DNA of 64,000 nucleotides from Ceriagrion tenellum (Eukaryota > Arthropoda > Insecta > Odonata > Coenagrionidae). Every line of letters starts with the position of its first letter. Position 1 is the stretch's first letter. Under the pieces are notes generated by a model. It did not search any database. It was not told the DNA's origin and was given only the letters and a program-made list of their open reading frames with translations. Both the position numbers and the translations under genes were made by a program. The stretch covers positions 60,327,527 to 60,391,526 of the forward strand of contig OY720640.1 of the NCBI GenBank assembly GCA_963169105.1, in the 5' to 3' direction. Below are positions 53,961 to 64,000 of this stretch, in pieces.

Positions 53961-56900
53961 CAGTGAAGTAAACGCAAAGACAAAAGCAATATATGTTTTC
54001 CAGTTTGCAATTTGAGTTACTGAACGCTATTCCATTTGAATTTTGCTCTTTCGATATGACTCATAATACCCTCTGAATTTGGAGACTTCATAGGTTGTGA
54101 GTTGAAGCGGAATCTTCATTTTTTGCCGTATCTTTCAATGGCGTGAACTTGTATCGAGTGTCGTTTGATTCTTAAGGATTGTCTCAATCGTATTTAGTGG
54201 AGTAACATCATTGAGGTGGATACTTGCTCTCGTATATACTTACATTGTAGTAAACAGTTGAAATTGACACAAAAAACACACGTATATCGGCGTCATTTGC
54301 GATCTAGCAATCTTAATGGTGTGCTTCAGGACGGACGGTTACAAAAGAGGCGTGGAAAAATTGCCCAGCTAATCCTTCGAATTTTTTTAAAAGGTTTTGT
54401 TTTGTTCTATGTGTAACTGCTAGTCACGCCTGTGACATTTTGTACAATATTTGTGCACTACACGTGTTTTTCGTCGGGTGGTGTATGTATGTATTCAGCT
54501 TCTCGATTTCCTCAAGAAACGTCATTTAATGAAGGAGAGGTGATTAGGCAAAGGGATGTTGACTTTTCTCTTCAACGGGCCCTGATGTGAGTACTGCCGT
54601 TTGAACATTTCGCAAAGCCATCTCCTGCCATCATACTCGATCCTCCGCACTGCTCTCCGCCAATCCGTCTAAGAACGTCGAGTGCGGTACGGAACGTCCG
54701 TTGTTTAGAGTGGCCGTGACCCAGAAAGGAAGAACTTCACTTCCGAGAAGGTCGACCCCGCTAAACTTACCTCGCGTTGACGAATTCTGACGTCGTCATT
54801 AGTTGGACGGTGACGTGACTGGTATCCGACGTCGCTTGCTTGTCCATGCCTTGCTTTGGCATTATTATAAATTTGGCGGACTGGTGTGTTGGCGCAACTT
54901 AAATGCAAATTAGGTAGCTTATTGCTTTAAATCTGATTTTCTGCGCCAACACTCTTCGTGGCTCAGATGTGACGATATAAATTTCTACAACGTCCTTTCA
55001 AAATTACTTGTTAAGTGGACCAATGTTTTTACTCGGCCTTACATCAATATCAGTGCATAATTTTAACCGATATTTTAACTTCTAGATAATTATATAAAAA
55101 TATTCTTACCCTTAATTTTGATCAAGCTAGTTACGGAGCGTAATATCGTCGACCTTTATTATATGTTGTTATGTCGATATTGTATGATATTATGTGATAA
55201 GTGTATGTCATATTATGATGCATCTGCTACACCACGAACAGTTTAAATGAACGGAGTAGATGATAATGGAAGGATAATTTTGGATTTTCTCTAAAGAACG
55301 TGCAGAAGAACATGAAGAAGATGTAATTCGAACGAAGCATATGATAATACCCTTTTTTGCTCCATCTTTCAATGTAAATGTAGAGAAGACAAAATCTGCT
55401 TCATAAGAAAACGTTTTACCAGTTAGCCGTTACTTCAATGTCATTCATCTGAAACTTATCGCTCTAATGCTTGTTTGCATTCGCCTGCATGACTCTAGCT
55501 TGAAAATATTCTTTTTAATTATGAAAGGTGTAAAAAAAATGCATGCCCGTTGAGTGAATTCCGTACAATATAGCGTCTTATTATTTCTCCAGTTTGGAAG
55601 CTCGACCTGCATACTCTTTTTGTAATACTTTTCATATTTTTGCACTTTTCATTGTTCGCATTTATAACTTTGTAATCAAGAGGAAGTTTAAAGGAAAATG
55701 GCAGTTTTTCGAAGTTCAATTAGTGAATCTGTAAATAGCTTCGGTCTGTCACCCTTTCATCACCTACTTTCTTAGTTTTGAAAGCAAATTCGACAGGTTT
55801 CAGTTTCCAATGGTATTACTGAGTCTAAATGTTATATTATAGAAGTAAATTATTTCCTGGTGTTTTGCTCAAAACCTCACAAATGGCTCACCCCATTCTA
55901 TTAAGTTTTTCCTCCTGAAATGAGCTTGTTATCAAATAATTTGCTTAGCCCAAATCGTCCGAACGACATGGAATGTATGTGTGACATATATGTATTCCAC
56001 TTCGATAGTTAAACAAGAGAGGTTTCATTACTTGAAAGTGGGTTTGAATGTAAAAGTAAGAGTTACGAATGTTATAAAGTAATATGAGGAGAATCAAGTG
56101 AGTATGAAAATATTTGGCCCTAATGAAGACTTTAAAAATATTCAAACGAAATAATTGACCGTTTTCATGTTTTTATTGCTTGATTTTTGATGCTGTCTTC
56201 AGTTGGAGAGAGGTTTTATTTTTCAGCTTAATAGTTATTTGCTCGAAAACTCGTTATTCTGTGGATCCCGATTTGGAAATCCTTGTCCCTCACTCTCATC
56301 AGCACCGCCGGACCAAGCCTTTCAATAATACTCTATTCGATTTGCCTGTTCAATGTAAAAGTATACACCCACAATCGGATCAGTTAGAGACGCTCGATTG
56401 CGTCCCATGCCACCGTAAATCGCGAAATCCTCCGCTTGCTTTATTTTCCCGAATATATCGTGTGGTTAAAAGAAGCCTTTGAGGTATTTTCTCGCAATAT
56501 AATCCAATATCATCAATCTCTGGAGCTTGAAACCTGCGTTAAAGTGCTCATTCCAGCCATCTTCCGCTTCTTGCTGTTGATTATCTTGTCACCTCACTCT
56601 CGTAAGTTTCAATTCGAACTAAGAAAAATAAGAATTTTTTAGCCTTCTCTGACAATTGTGGGCAGGAACAGTTTGACTATATATCTCAACTGCTCGTAGA
56701 CTCGTAAGTCTCGATGCTTTAATCAGGATTTTAGTCTAATCATTATTTAGGGCACAAAGCATGACTCTTTTGCGCAAAGCTGTGATCAAATAAAAGAAAA
56801 TGGTGATAATGTTTGAAGTGTACTTTTTTAAATCCATCCTGCTTAAAATGTATTTCCTCGAGGCTCTGTTTACTAAGTTAAATTCTTGGATATAGGTTTC

Positions 56901-57335
56901 GTTTATACATCTAAATTATTTTATTCCGTCCAAAGTGTCTCTTACAGGTGTAACTTTTCTCATACCATCACGTGAACTATTCTATTTATTTGACAGGTTC
57001 TTCAGTGAGGGAGCATTTTGGATGATTACTCTCAAAGTGTTATCAAAATATTTTTGTAACAAGATAAACTGCTAAGTATAAAGGAAATAAGCTATCCTGA
57101 CTAAATCATTGGATACAGATAAAATCAATTCTCCTAATTTCCTTGCATCTTTTTAAGTTGCCGCTATGAAATTATAATTTTCAGAGAACACTGACACTCG
57201 CTTATTACACACAGATGTATCTACACTATAAATTTTTCAAGTACACCGTTTCTGTGTTTCTTTTATGATTTCAATGACTGTGACTGTTATGGTTTCTATG
57301 ATTCGAACTATTTCAGTGGATAATTTAGTCAGTCT
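53961..57335. other. No supported gene
   Basis: This is the longest featureless stretch in the window. The 100-codon frame at 56180-56482 has no domain I recognise. No repeat partners or structured elements were found. Confidence 0.45.
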
Positions 57336-57835
57336 TCCAGGTTTATCTGAGCTGAAGTAAGTGTAGTAAGATCCATCAGACCATAATGAAGCTCTGTGAC
57401 TTTTCACTCCTCATTAATGTCAATGTAATAATTTTTGCGTGTTCTTGACGTAACTTATTTGTATAAATATTCTACAAAATGTTCATTTTCAGTTATAATC
57501 TCGCTTACTTATTTTGAAGGTGGACGTAGATTTATCAATCATCTTGACATGAGGAGGTTAGTCAAAATATTTTGTCATTTGTCCAGGTTTATGTGAGCTG
57601 AAGTTAGTGTAATAAGATTCATCATCCAATAATAAAGATCTGTGTCTTTTCCTCATTCTCATTAATCCTCAATCCTCATTAATGCTAATTTTCGTGTAAT
57701 CATGACGTAAATTCCCTATATTAATCTGCTATAGTACGTTCATTTTCAGTTATATTCTCGCTTACTTATTTTGAAGATGTGACGTGGATTTATCAATAAG
57801 CTTTACGTGAGGAGATTTGACGAAATATTTTGATC
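57336..57835. repeat. Two-unit tandem duplication, 246-bp period
   Basis: TCCAGGTTTAT-TGAGCTGAAGT starts the units at 57336 and 57582. Shared later blocks are TTCATTTTCAGTTAT, TCTCGCTTACTTATTTTGAAG and GATTTATCAAT. The units differ at about one base in six to eight, so the event is old. Unit 2 has a small extra repeat (ATTAATCCTCAATCCTC). Confidence 0.8.
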
Positions 57836-57848
57836 TGTACCATCTAGA

Positions 57849-58080
57849 GGTGGCTCAATAGCGGCTTACTTTCGGCTGATGAAAACACCGTTGAGATTTC
57901 GCTAGAAGGCCAAATTTAGTTGCTTTGGTCTTTCTCGTCAAAGGTCTGGCTTCGGCTCAAAAGAGAAAACCAAATTTTCTCTTGAATCATGGCCTGCCTG
58001 CGAGTGTTGTGTGGTTCACTGCATCGCCCGTCAAAAATTGATTTAAAGCCGAGTGATCCTTTGACGTCACACTTTGAGAA
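57849..58080 (+). mobile_element. Possible hAT-like terminus, unsupported right end
   Basis: TAGAGGTGGC at 57849-57858 matches the terminus of the hAT MITEs at 13712 and 14390. No convincing right terminus or 8-bp duplication was found before 58080. It may be a truncated copy or a chance match. Confidence 0.22.
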
Positions 58081-58364
58081 TAGATGAGGTTGACATGAAT
58101 TTTAGGTTTCTCTTAATCATTTTACCCGCTTTGATCTATGCAAAGAGTGAGCAAGGATTCCTAGGATCTGAGTATAAAATTAAACTCAAAGGGACTTATA
58201 GCTGTAGTCTATGGAAGTATTATAAAAAGGCGAACTACGAAGGTCATATCCAATTAATAGGAAATTGATTGAAAAGGATGTAATTGCATTCAAATGGATC
58301 TGAAATCTTCAGGTTTCGATTGGTGAATGATTTTCTTTAATTCAGTATGCTAATATCTCAACAG

Positions 58365-58440
58365 AATAATGTTGCCATGACGTAGTAGCGTCGAAAACCG
58401 GAATTTAACGTGACGCTTTGCAGTAAAATTCAGGCGTTAA
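58365..58440 (+). repeat. Hairpin box (GACG-CGTC-GAAAAC)
   Basis: TGCCATGACGTAGTAGCGTCGAAAACCGG forms a GACG/CGTC stem with a 6-base loop, then GAAAACCGG. This is the same middle as the box at 35695-35715. The flanks continue AATTTAACGTGACGC without an inverted partner. Confidence 0.45.
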
Positions 58441-58777
58441 TTCTTTCTGTCGTTACGAATAAATTCACAAAATTGACGATTTTTAGTTATACTGATGTTG
58501 CTATTATTGGTGGAAAATCATGATTTTTCTTAAAGTCTGCAAAATTGTACTACAAAATATGTCGTCCTGCGGAGAAATTAAATAATTGGAGGAACTTATA
58601 TGGATACTATCTTCTAATTTAGAAGGTAAACAGAAGATTTGAACCAAAAATAGGTTTAAAATATTTGTACTCGTTCCTTGACGTGGTAATCACAAAGGAA
58701 GGAAAGCTGCTGGTTGCATTTTCCTCTGGTTTCAAAATCTTGTCTTTAAAGTTGAACTTCAGTATGATGAAAACGAA

Positions 58778-59031
58778 GGGGAATCGGGTTGATGTGATGG
58801 CTAGAGTGCTGGCCGATGGCCGATGTACCGATGGCTATGGTTCAAATCCCGGCGTATGTGGACATTTTACCGAGGAATCCCGATCTCTACTTGGGTGTCT
58901 TGTGGAGGGCACTTCAAGTTCAGTTCTCCAGCAGTCGGATGAGACGTTCAACCGTCGTCCCCATGACGTCTTTCGTGTAGGGCAGGCTGTTGCCGACGCT
59001 AGGTTTCTCTCCATTCTTCCTCCATTCCCTG
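58778..59031 (+). mobile_element. SINE2, 5' part, interrupted by a LINE
   Basis: It follows the 47-kb SINE2 in order: GTGATGGCTAGAGTGCTGGC, box B GGTTCAAATCCCGG, the TTGGGTGTCTTGTGGAGGGC block, GTCGGATGAGACGTT and GCCGACGCTAGGTTTCTCTC. It breaks off at CCATTCTTCCTCCATTCCCT, where a LINE begins, and resumes at about 59869. The 139-codon open frame 58665-59084 is a by-product. Confidence 0.82.
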
Positions 59032-59868
59032 ATTATTATTATTATATCAATTATGTTACAAGTGGGCAATTGGCCCGGTGGTAACAGATAAACATGGTAT
59101 GAACAATATATATCTTAACCCTGGTTAACAATACCCTACAGTTCGATTATAAAAACATCCTTCTTCAACTTATCCTTAAATATATTTATATTTTTTGGGA
59201 AGGGTTCGAGAAGCTTTGCTGGTAGATTGTTCCAGTCAAGTATCGTTCTATTCAGGTACGAAACCTTCTTAATGTTTGTCCTTTGTGGTCGGCACTTAAT
59301 CTTAAATTGGTGGTCATTCTTCCCTACAAAATTGGGCTTTAATATTTCCTTCCCTAGATCTTCCCATGCTTTTTCCCCGGTAACTATTCTATACATACCA
59401 CATAACCTACTCCTTTTCCTCCTTTGTTTTAAGCTATCCCATCCTAGTTCGTGGATCATTTTCTTAACACTTTCCTCTTTCTTATGTCTTCCTAACACAT
59501 ACCTGGCTGCTTTCCTTTGCACTTTCTCCAATTTAATATCTTGACCTATCTTATGTGGATCCCATACCAGAGAGGCGTACTCTAAGATAGGGCGTACCAG
59601 GGTCTTGTAGGCCATATCCTTTGTAGCCTTGCGGCTCCCTTTGAGGTTTCTCATTACCCAATGCAGCGTTTTGAACGCCTTTTTGGTAATGTAATTCACA
59701 TTTAAGTCCCAGTCTAAATTCTTTGTCAAAAGCACACCCAAATATTTACAGCTATCGGACTTCGGAATAGCATTGCCAGAGAATTCGTATGTTCTATTTG
59801 TGGTATTAATTTCATTGCTAAAGTTAATATACTTGCATTTTTGAACATTTATATCCATCCCATATAAC
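59032..59868 (-). mobile_element. 5'-truncated LINE inserted into SINE2
   Basis: One intact minus-strand frame (59858 to 59136) encodes 240 residues of the region after the YxDD box: MDINVQKCKYINFS, KYLGVLLTKNLDW, LVRPILEYASLVWDPH, KLEKVQRKAARYVLGRHKKE and HELGWDSLKQRRKRSRLCGM, the usual order in CR1/L2-type LINEs. The ATG is internal. The minus-strand 3' end is an (AAT)n tail (59046-59032). CCATTAACCTTCCCTTACTGA after the element resembles CCATTCTTCCTCCATTCCCTGA before it, a plausible diverged target duplication. An open frame this clean implies a fairly recent insertion. Confidence 0.87.
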
Positions 59869-59945
59869 GATACCCATTAACCTTCCCTTACTGACTTACC
59901 CACCTGACCTCAGTTGTCGGTCGCCTCCCAAATTAACCAACCAAC
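59869..59945 (+). mobile_element. SINE2, 3' part after the LINE
   Basis: It resumes with CACCTGACCTCAGTTGTCGG, then TCGCCTCCCAAATTAACCAA. This aligns with the last 45 bases of the 47-kb SINE2 (AAATGACCTTAGCCGTCGGT, CACCTCACCAAATATCC). Together with 58778-59031 it makes up one split element. Confidence 0.7.
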
Positions 59946-61335
59946 GAGCAATGAACACGGAGAAAATTTGTCACCCTCTCACGTGAGGAACACCTTTCAG
60001 TGACGGCGAAGGTCTTACGTCACCAAGCGTGTTGAATGCGTGTTGTGTGTGTTGCAGGGTCTCAGGATACCACCCACAAACTTTTTTTTCTGTCAGAGTC
60101 TCTTCTTGTGTGTAACTTGAGTCCCTCCTTGTAGCCTCTTAACTTGCTGGGGTGATAATATCGTAAGGAGGTCTCATGTTCCAAAGGATCACCTCCTGAA
60201 TCGTGATCTTCAAAGCTAACGAGGGCAGGGCTCAAGAGATATAGAGAAAAATCAAAAATCACATTTTCCACAAAAAATGGCGCAGAATAAATGTTGAATG
60301 CTCGAGTGGGGAATCCAAAACTATTTAGTTACCGAATTTTTAATGCATTTATAACTCAACAGGTTATCTATTGCGTTGCAAAGGGCGCTAGTTAAGTCAG
60401 TAATGCTGAAAATGGTATGAAATACAATCGCAAAGTAATCGTTAGGTCGATTGAGGACCAAAAATGTGTGAAGTGATATGGTTTAGAAGTTATGAATTTA
60501 GAAGCAGCGAACCTCTCATTGTTGAAAGATATAATGTTTAATTACAAGAAAGAGTTACCGGAATTTACCCGTGGGATGATGCCTCAAAGCGTTCATCTAT
60601 CACAAATAAAAATATTTCCCTTATAACTATAAAATTCTCCCAAATTTGAAAAAATGGACTTAAAAGACAACGTTTACATCAAATATGTTCAACTCTTTTA
60701 TTTCCTTATTTATATGTTGTGTGAGTTTCTTGAAAAATAACCATGAAAAATATAGCTGTGTGCCTATTTTTGTGTGTAGGGCGTTTGAGATGTTCAATTG
60801 ACTACTTACGTGATTTGTATGGAGGAAGAAGCTTTACACCTCATCCACCTTGTATTATTACTACCATTTGGTGACTGGGAAACTGATGAGCATGTTCATG
60901 TGAGTTTCCTAGTTAAAAACGTAGAATATGGTTTTCTTTGCGTATAATATCCATGCAATGAACACAACTGAAAGTGAAATCGGGATAGTGACCAAAGTGA
61001 AATTTACGAAGTTTACAATAGATGTCCGGTTAAATTTCCGAAATGTAAAGCATTATTTAGACTCGGATAGACACTACTCGTTGGTGAATTACTACAGTCC
61101 TCATGATTCATATACCGGCTGCTTTCCCTCTTTTCGTTGAAGAAACCTCTGAAAAAATTCTTCTGACCCTCTAAGTGATTTCAAGTTTTCTTCTACCGTG
61201 GTCGCTCCTTATGGTCCCGGAGTAAACTGTCCCCTTTGCGCTGTGGTTATATAAATGGAATAGAGGGTCTGCGCGTCTGTGTGATGAGAATTCGTAGTCC
61301 ACCCTTGCACTTCGCATAGGAATCGGCACTATCGG
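59946..61335. other. No supported gene
   Basis: Short frames only (69-70 codons), without motifs. A CACGTGA site lies at 59977. No repeat partner was found. Confidence 0.45.
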
Positions 61336-61337
61336 AA

Positions 61338-61425
61338 TTGAGTCGGGTAGTGGCGCAGTGGAGAACGCAACAGTGGTCAAGGTGCTCGGATTTGTAAGTT
61401 CTCGACGGCGCAGCGCCTTGATAGG
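61338..61425 (+). mobile_element. tRNA-like SINE remnant (third type)
   Basis: TAGTGGCGCAGTGGAGAACG resembles a tRNA box A. About 60 bases on, AAGTTCTCGACGG is a weak box B. There is no cloverleaf and no second copy in the window. I infer an old SINE head. Confidence 0.35.
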
Positions 61426-62002
61426 ATTTTTCAATCAAATATCAGGAAGGGACTCCCATGAAATGCTAGAGGTAGTTTTTTCTTCGATATAGAGAAGTAG
61501 GCTTCTCCACGACTGTGTGTAACTTGAATCCTGCGACTGTATTGGTCGCGAGAAATACTGAATTAGAGGTATTCGTTCTTACAGTTTGAAACATACTGCT
61601 TTTACTGATGATAAGGTGGAGCAGGAAAAAATTAAAGCTCCGAATATGCCGATAAGTCCATAAACATATTTATTTATTGAATATTTCAACAACTGTGTTT
61701 TCAGAAGGATCAAAACACACCGCCTGAGAGAGATAATCTGCTGTGCCTGAAAGAAATTGTGTTATACCACTTTTTCCGAGACAGGTATGGTGAATGGATA
61801 TCTACAAATTTGAGGGTGACAATGATAACTGAATAGATTTATTCTCAAGAGTGTGCATTTTTATATGTAAATTTAGACATCCACTTTAATCGATATATAT
61901 TTTAGTAAATACGTTTTTTACATATTTCTTCTCTTCAGCATTTATCGCCATCAGCAGTGACTTTTATTACTACGAAAAAGGACCTTTTCTCAGTTGACTA
62001 CT
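61426..62002. other. No supported feature
   Basis: AT-rich, with no frame or repeat that I can support. Confidence 0.45.
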
Positions 62003-62100
62003 GTGATAAATATTTAATGCGGCCGATTTTGATGTTTTACATCACTATCAAGCCTTATCAATTCAAAACTTTGTTAATGGTTGCATTAAATATTTATCAC
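62003..62100. repeat. 18-bp perfect inverted repeat
   Basis: GTGATAAATATTTAATGC (62003-62020) is exactly inverted at 62083-62100, with a 62-bp spacer. The spacer holds other short inverted words (GATGTTTTACATC). It lies inside an open frame of 91 codons that I do not believe is coding. Confidence 0.65.
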
Positions 62101-62639
62101 GATGAAAAACTGCTAAGGGTCCCTCTGTTGTCCCACATCACTTCTGAGACATTGTTTATGACTTTTCAGATCTATGTAGGTGGGATACTTTCACTTTGTG
62201 GATTATACCATCAATTATTTGGCATCAACTGATCATTTATATACAAAAACTACTGGGCTTCTTGTAGCCTTCAGTTATCATTAGGCTAAAGTGGCGCAGA
62301 GTTTTCTTTTACCCTTTGTCCGTTCTTTAAACTGTCCTGCCCGTACTTACTTATGGATTTTTAACCGTGCAAATACTCATGGGGTCTCCACTCCCAGTAA
62401 CTGGTACAGTTACTGCGATAATCTTATCGCAACGGTGTGCTTATTTCTCTTGAACACATTTTTTCTTCTTCCTCTCTTGATTTTGTCGCTTATCAAATGA
62501 CCTAGCGCATTCGTTTCGATTTTTTATCATCCGCACCATTTCTTGCTCTCTTGCAATGCTTCATTCTTTCTCTTTGTTTCTTCCTCCTCTCCTCCGTTCA
62601 GATGTTGGTTTATTTTCTTCTTTTGATTCATCCATACAA

Positions 62640-62775
62640 TTGTTTGTTCCAGCATCATATTTTATACTATTGGAATTTTGTTACGTGCTTTTTGCATTTT
62701 ATTTGTTCCGGTAAATAGTATGTTGGAATTTTTGTCCTTCAATTATGTTCTGGCCACCTCATTTCATTTAATTTT
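62640..62775 (+). repeat. Direct repeat pair S, copy 1
   Basis: Blocks TATTGGAATTTTGTTACGTG, AATAGTATGTTGGAATTTT, then CAATTATGTTCTGGCCACCT and CATTTCATTTAA match 63450-63560 in order. This copy continues into the hairpin box at 62787, so the repeat is probably the upstream part of that element. Confidence 0.7.
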
Positions 62776-62786
62776 ACAAGGAATGG

Positions 62787-62865
62787 CTTATACCTGAAGA
62801 TGCAGCAGCTGCAAAACGCGTTGTACGTATAACTGTGGAATAGAACAATACTTAATTTCAATATG
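62787..62865 (+). ncRNA. Hammerhead-core-like motif, degenerate
   Basis: CTTATAC, CTGAAGA, then TGCAGC-A-GCTGCA as a strong stem II, AAAACGCGTT, then GTACGTATAA. CTGAAGA keeps the fixed bases of the hammerhead core (position 7 is free). G12 is replaced by A, which would abolish activity. TATAC and GTATA could form helix I with GTAC left over. ACTGTGGAATAGAACAATAC follows, as in other members. Confidence 0.35.
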
Positions 62866-63449
62866 GATTCGAATATAAAATACTTCCACGAAGTGACTCC
62901 TGAAGGTGTAAATTTTACTTTTAAGTGCAGTCTTATCCTCTATTTAAATCCTTATTTTTCCACGTCTTTCTTTGTCAAAAAATTGTGGAAAATTTTTTTA
63001 TTTCTATTTGTTACATACATTATTTCTATCTGGACCTTTATTTCGAGTATATCTCAATTTTTCTCCAAAAACCATTGCAAAAACTCTACCTCTGTGGTTG
63101 TTATCGACACATATCGGCACTAACGTCGCTCACCTTGGACATTTTCAACTGAAAAGCACGATTGAGACCCACCTCTATGTGAGCACGGCTCAGGTCCGGG
63201 AGCGTTTCAGTTCCCTAAGCAAGTCTCTCTTCCCATAACTCGAGTTCTCCGAAAGGACACTCCGCAAAATGCGTCCCTTCGTAATTTGATTTGTATAATC
63301 TCTCCAAACCTCGTCACCCACTCACCTTCGCCAATGCCAAATCCCTTTTAATCCTCCCCTCAAAATTACGTCACGGATTAATTTCCGCCCTCCGAATTTC
63401 TCGTCTCTCTGAAACTTTGTATTAACTCTGTTTAATTCCAGTATTCTCC

Positions 63450-63560
63450 TTTCTGTTATTGGAATTTTGTTGCTTGTTTTGTGTATGTTATTTGTACCGT
63501 GAAATAGTATATTGGCAATTTCGTCGATCAATTGTGTTCTTGCCACCTCATGTCATTTAA
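63450..63560 (+). repeat. Direct repeat pair S, copy 2, cut by a LINE
   Basis: TATTGGAATTTTGTTGCTTG, GAAATAGTATATTGGCAATT, CAATTGTGTTCTTGCCACCT and CATGTCATTTAA align with 62660-62775. The match ends at 63560, exactly where the 3' end of a minus-strand LINE starts. The hairpin box of this copy would therefore lie beyond the LINE, outside the window. Confidence 0.7.
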
Positions 63561-64000
63561 TCTACCTCTACATGCTACCCAGCGAGCCGCCGCTTGGGCG
63601 TGTGGTAGGGAGTGTTAGGACACCAGCCGTGCAAAGATGTAAGAGATAAGGTTTTGGGAGGTGAAATATTGACGTGTATTATGGGAGTGTAATTAGTGGA
63701 GCTCAGTTTTTATTGTGGTCGTTTGTTGTGTCTTTGTACTTATCTGTTCGGCTAAGTATCTCTCTTATTTCATCGTTCGTGTCAGACGTAGAGATCTAGT
63801 GAGGCGTTATGATAATATTCTCTGTGTCGCTCTGAAACAGGTCAGTTCTGAATTTCTCAAGCAAGCTAAGCCTAGCGTTTAACTCCGAGTCTCTAGAGGC
63901 TCCCAACTTAATCCCTCTAAAAGCAATGAAACACTATATGTTCACTCGTAGTATTTGTTAATGAAGCGTGCTGCTTTTCTTTGGATTTTATTAATTTTTT
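63561..64000 (-). mobile_element. LINE 3' part, runs off the window
   Basis: On the minus strand from 64000 it reads KINKIQRKAARFINKYYE, then, with frameshifts, LLLEGLSWEPLETR and NARLSLLEKFRTDLFQSDTE. This matches the VQRKAARYV...LGWDSLKQRRKRSRL block of the LINE at 59 kb, so it belongs to the same CR1/L2-type group. The 3' UTR holds CCTACCACACGCCCAAGCGG and ends at AGCATGTAGAGGTAGA (63576-63561). More of the element should lie to the right. Confidence 0.75.

Noticed and set aside
62863..63238. Overlapping 75-88-codon frames as a gene
   Set aside because: They are hydrophobic and phenylalanine-rich, open in all three frames because of T-rich sequence, and sit inside a mobile-element region.

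Overview
This window is eukaryotic, gene-poor and AT-rich, and is best read as intergenic or intronic DNA of an arthropod, most likely an insect with a large repeat-rich genome. There are no operons, ribosome-binding sites, rRNA genes, true tRNA genes or convincing host exons. The only protein sequence I can recognise is the 3' part of reverse transcriptases from non-LTR retrotransposons (LINEs), all 5'-truncated and mostly broken. The species assignment is inference from the LINE types and from the DNA-transposon families.

Layout. 0-6 kb: a tRNA-derived SINE head, an old SINE2 copy on the minus strand, a LINE fragment, a nested inverted-repeat cluster, a hammerhead-like motif, a CpG-rich patch with a YY1-type site and a nested palindrome. 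7-17 kb: two inverted copies of a Harbinger-type MITE enclose a LINE with an intact YADD box, several foldback hairpins, a pogo/Tigger-type MITE and two hAT MITEs with perfect 8-bp target duplications. 18-29 kb: a foldback, a 51-bp SINE stub with a perfect 12-bp duplication, LINE fragments and a TTAA-flanked MITE. 31-46 kb: LINE fragments in both orientations, a 90-bp perfect palindrome made of two SINE tails, more foldbacks and a local duplication. 47-54 kb: an intact SINE2, a five-unit tandem array, an RTE-like LINE fragment and a MITE carrying the Tigger-type MITE inside it. 57-64 kb: a tandem duplication, a SINE2 split by a LINE, and at the right edge a LINE that runs out of the window.

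How the parts relate. Copies within the window serve as empty-site references for each other. The 26.5-kb MITE shows the site before the Tigger-type element entered the 53-kb copy. The 27.8-kb repeat shows the site before a foldback entered the 12-kb copy, with a 9-bp duplication. A LINE split the SINE2 at 59 kb.

The most unusual signal is a box found at 12 places: CCTGATGATG or a variant, then a short stem-loop, then CGAAAC, usually followed by an AATAAA-like stretch and TGTGGAA. At six of these places it sits at the inner end of inverted-repeat arms. The box resembles the catalytic core of a type I hammerhead ribozyme. At one locus (4584-4626) the flanks also form a perfect 6-bp helix I. 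Hammerheads of this kind are known from Penelope-like retroelements. I saw no Penelope-like protein here, so the assignment is an inference.
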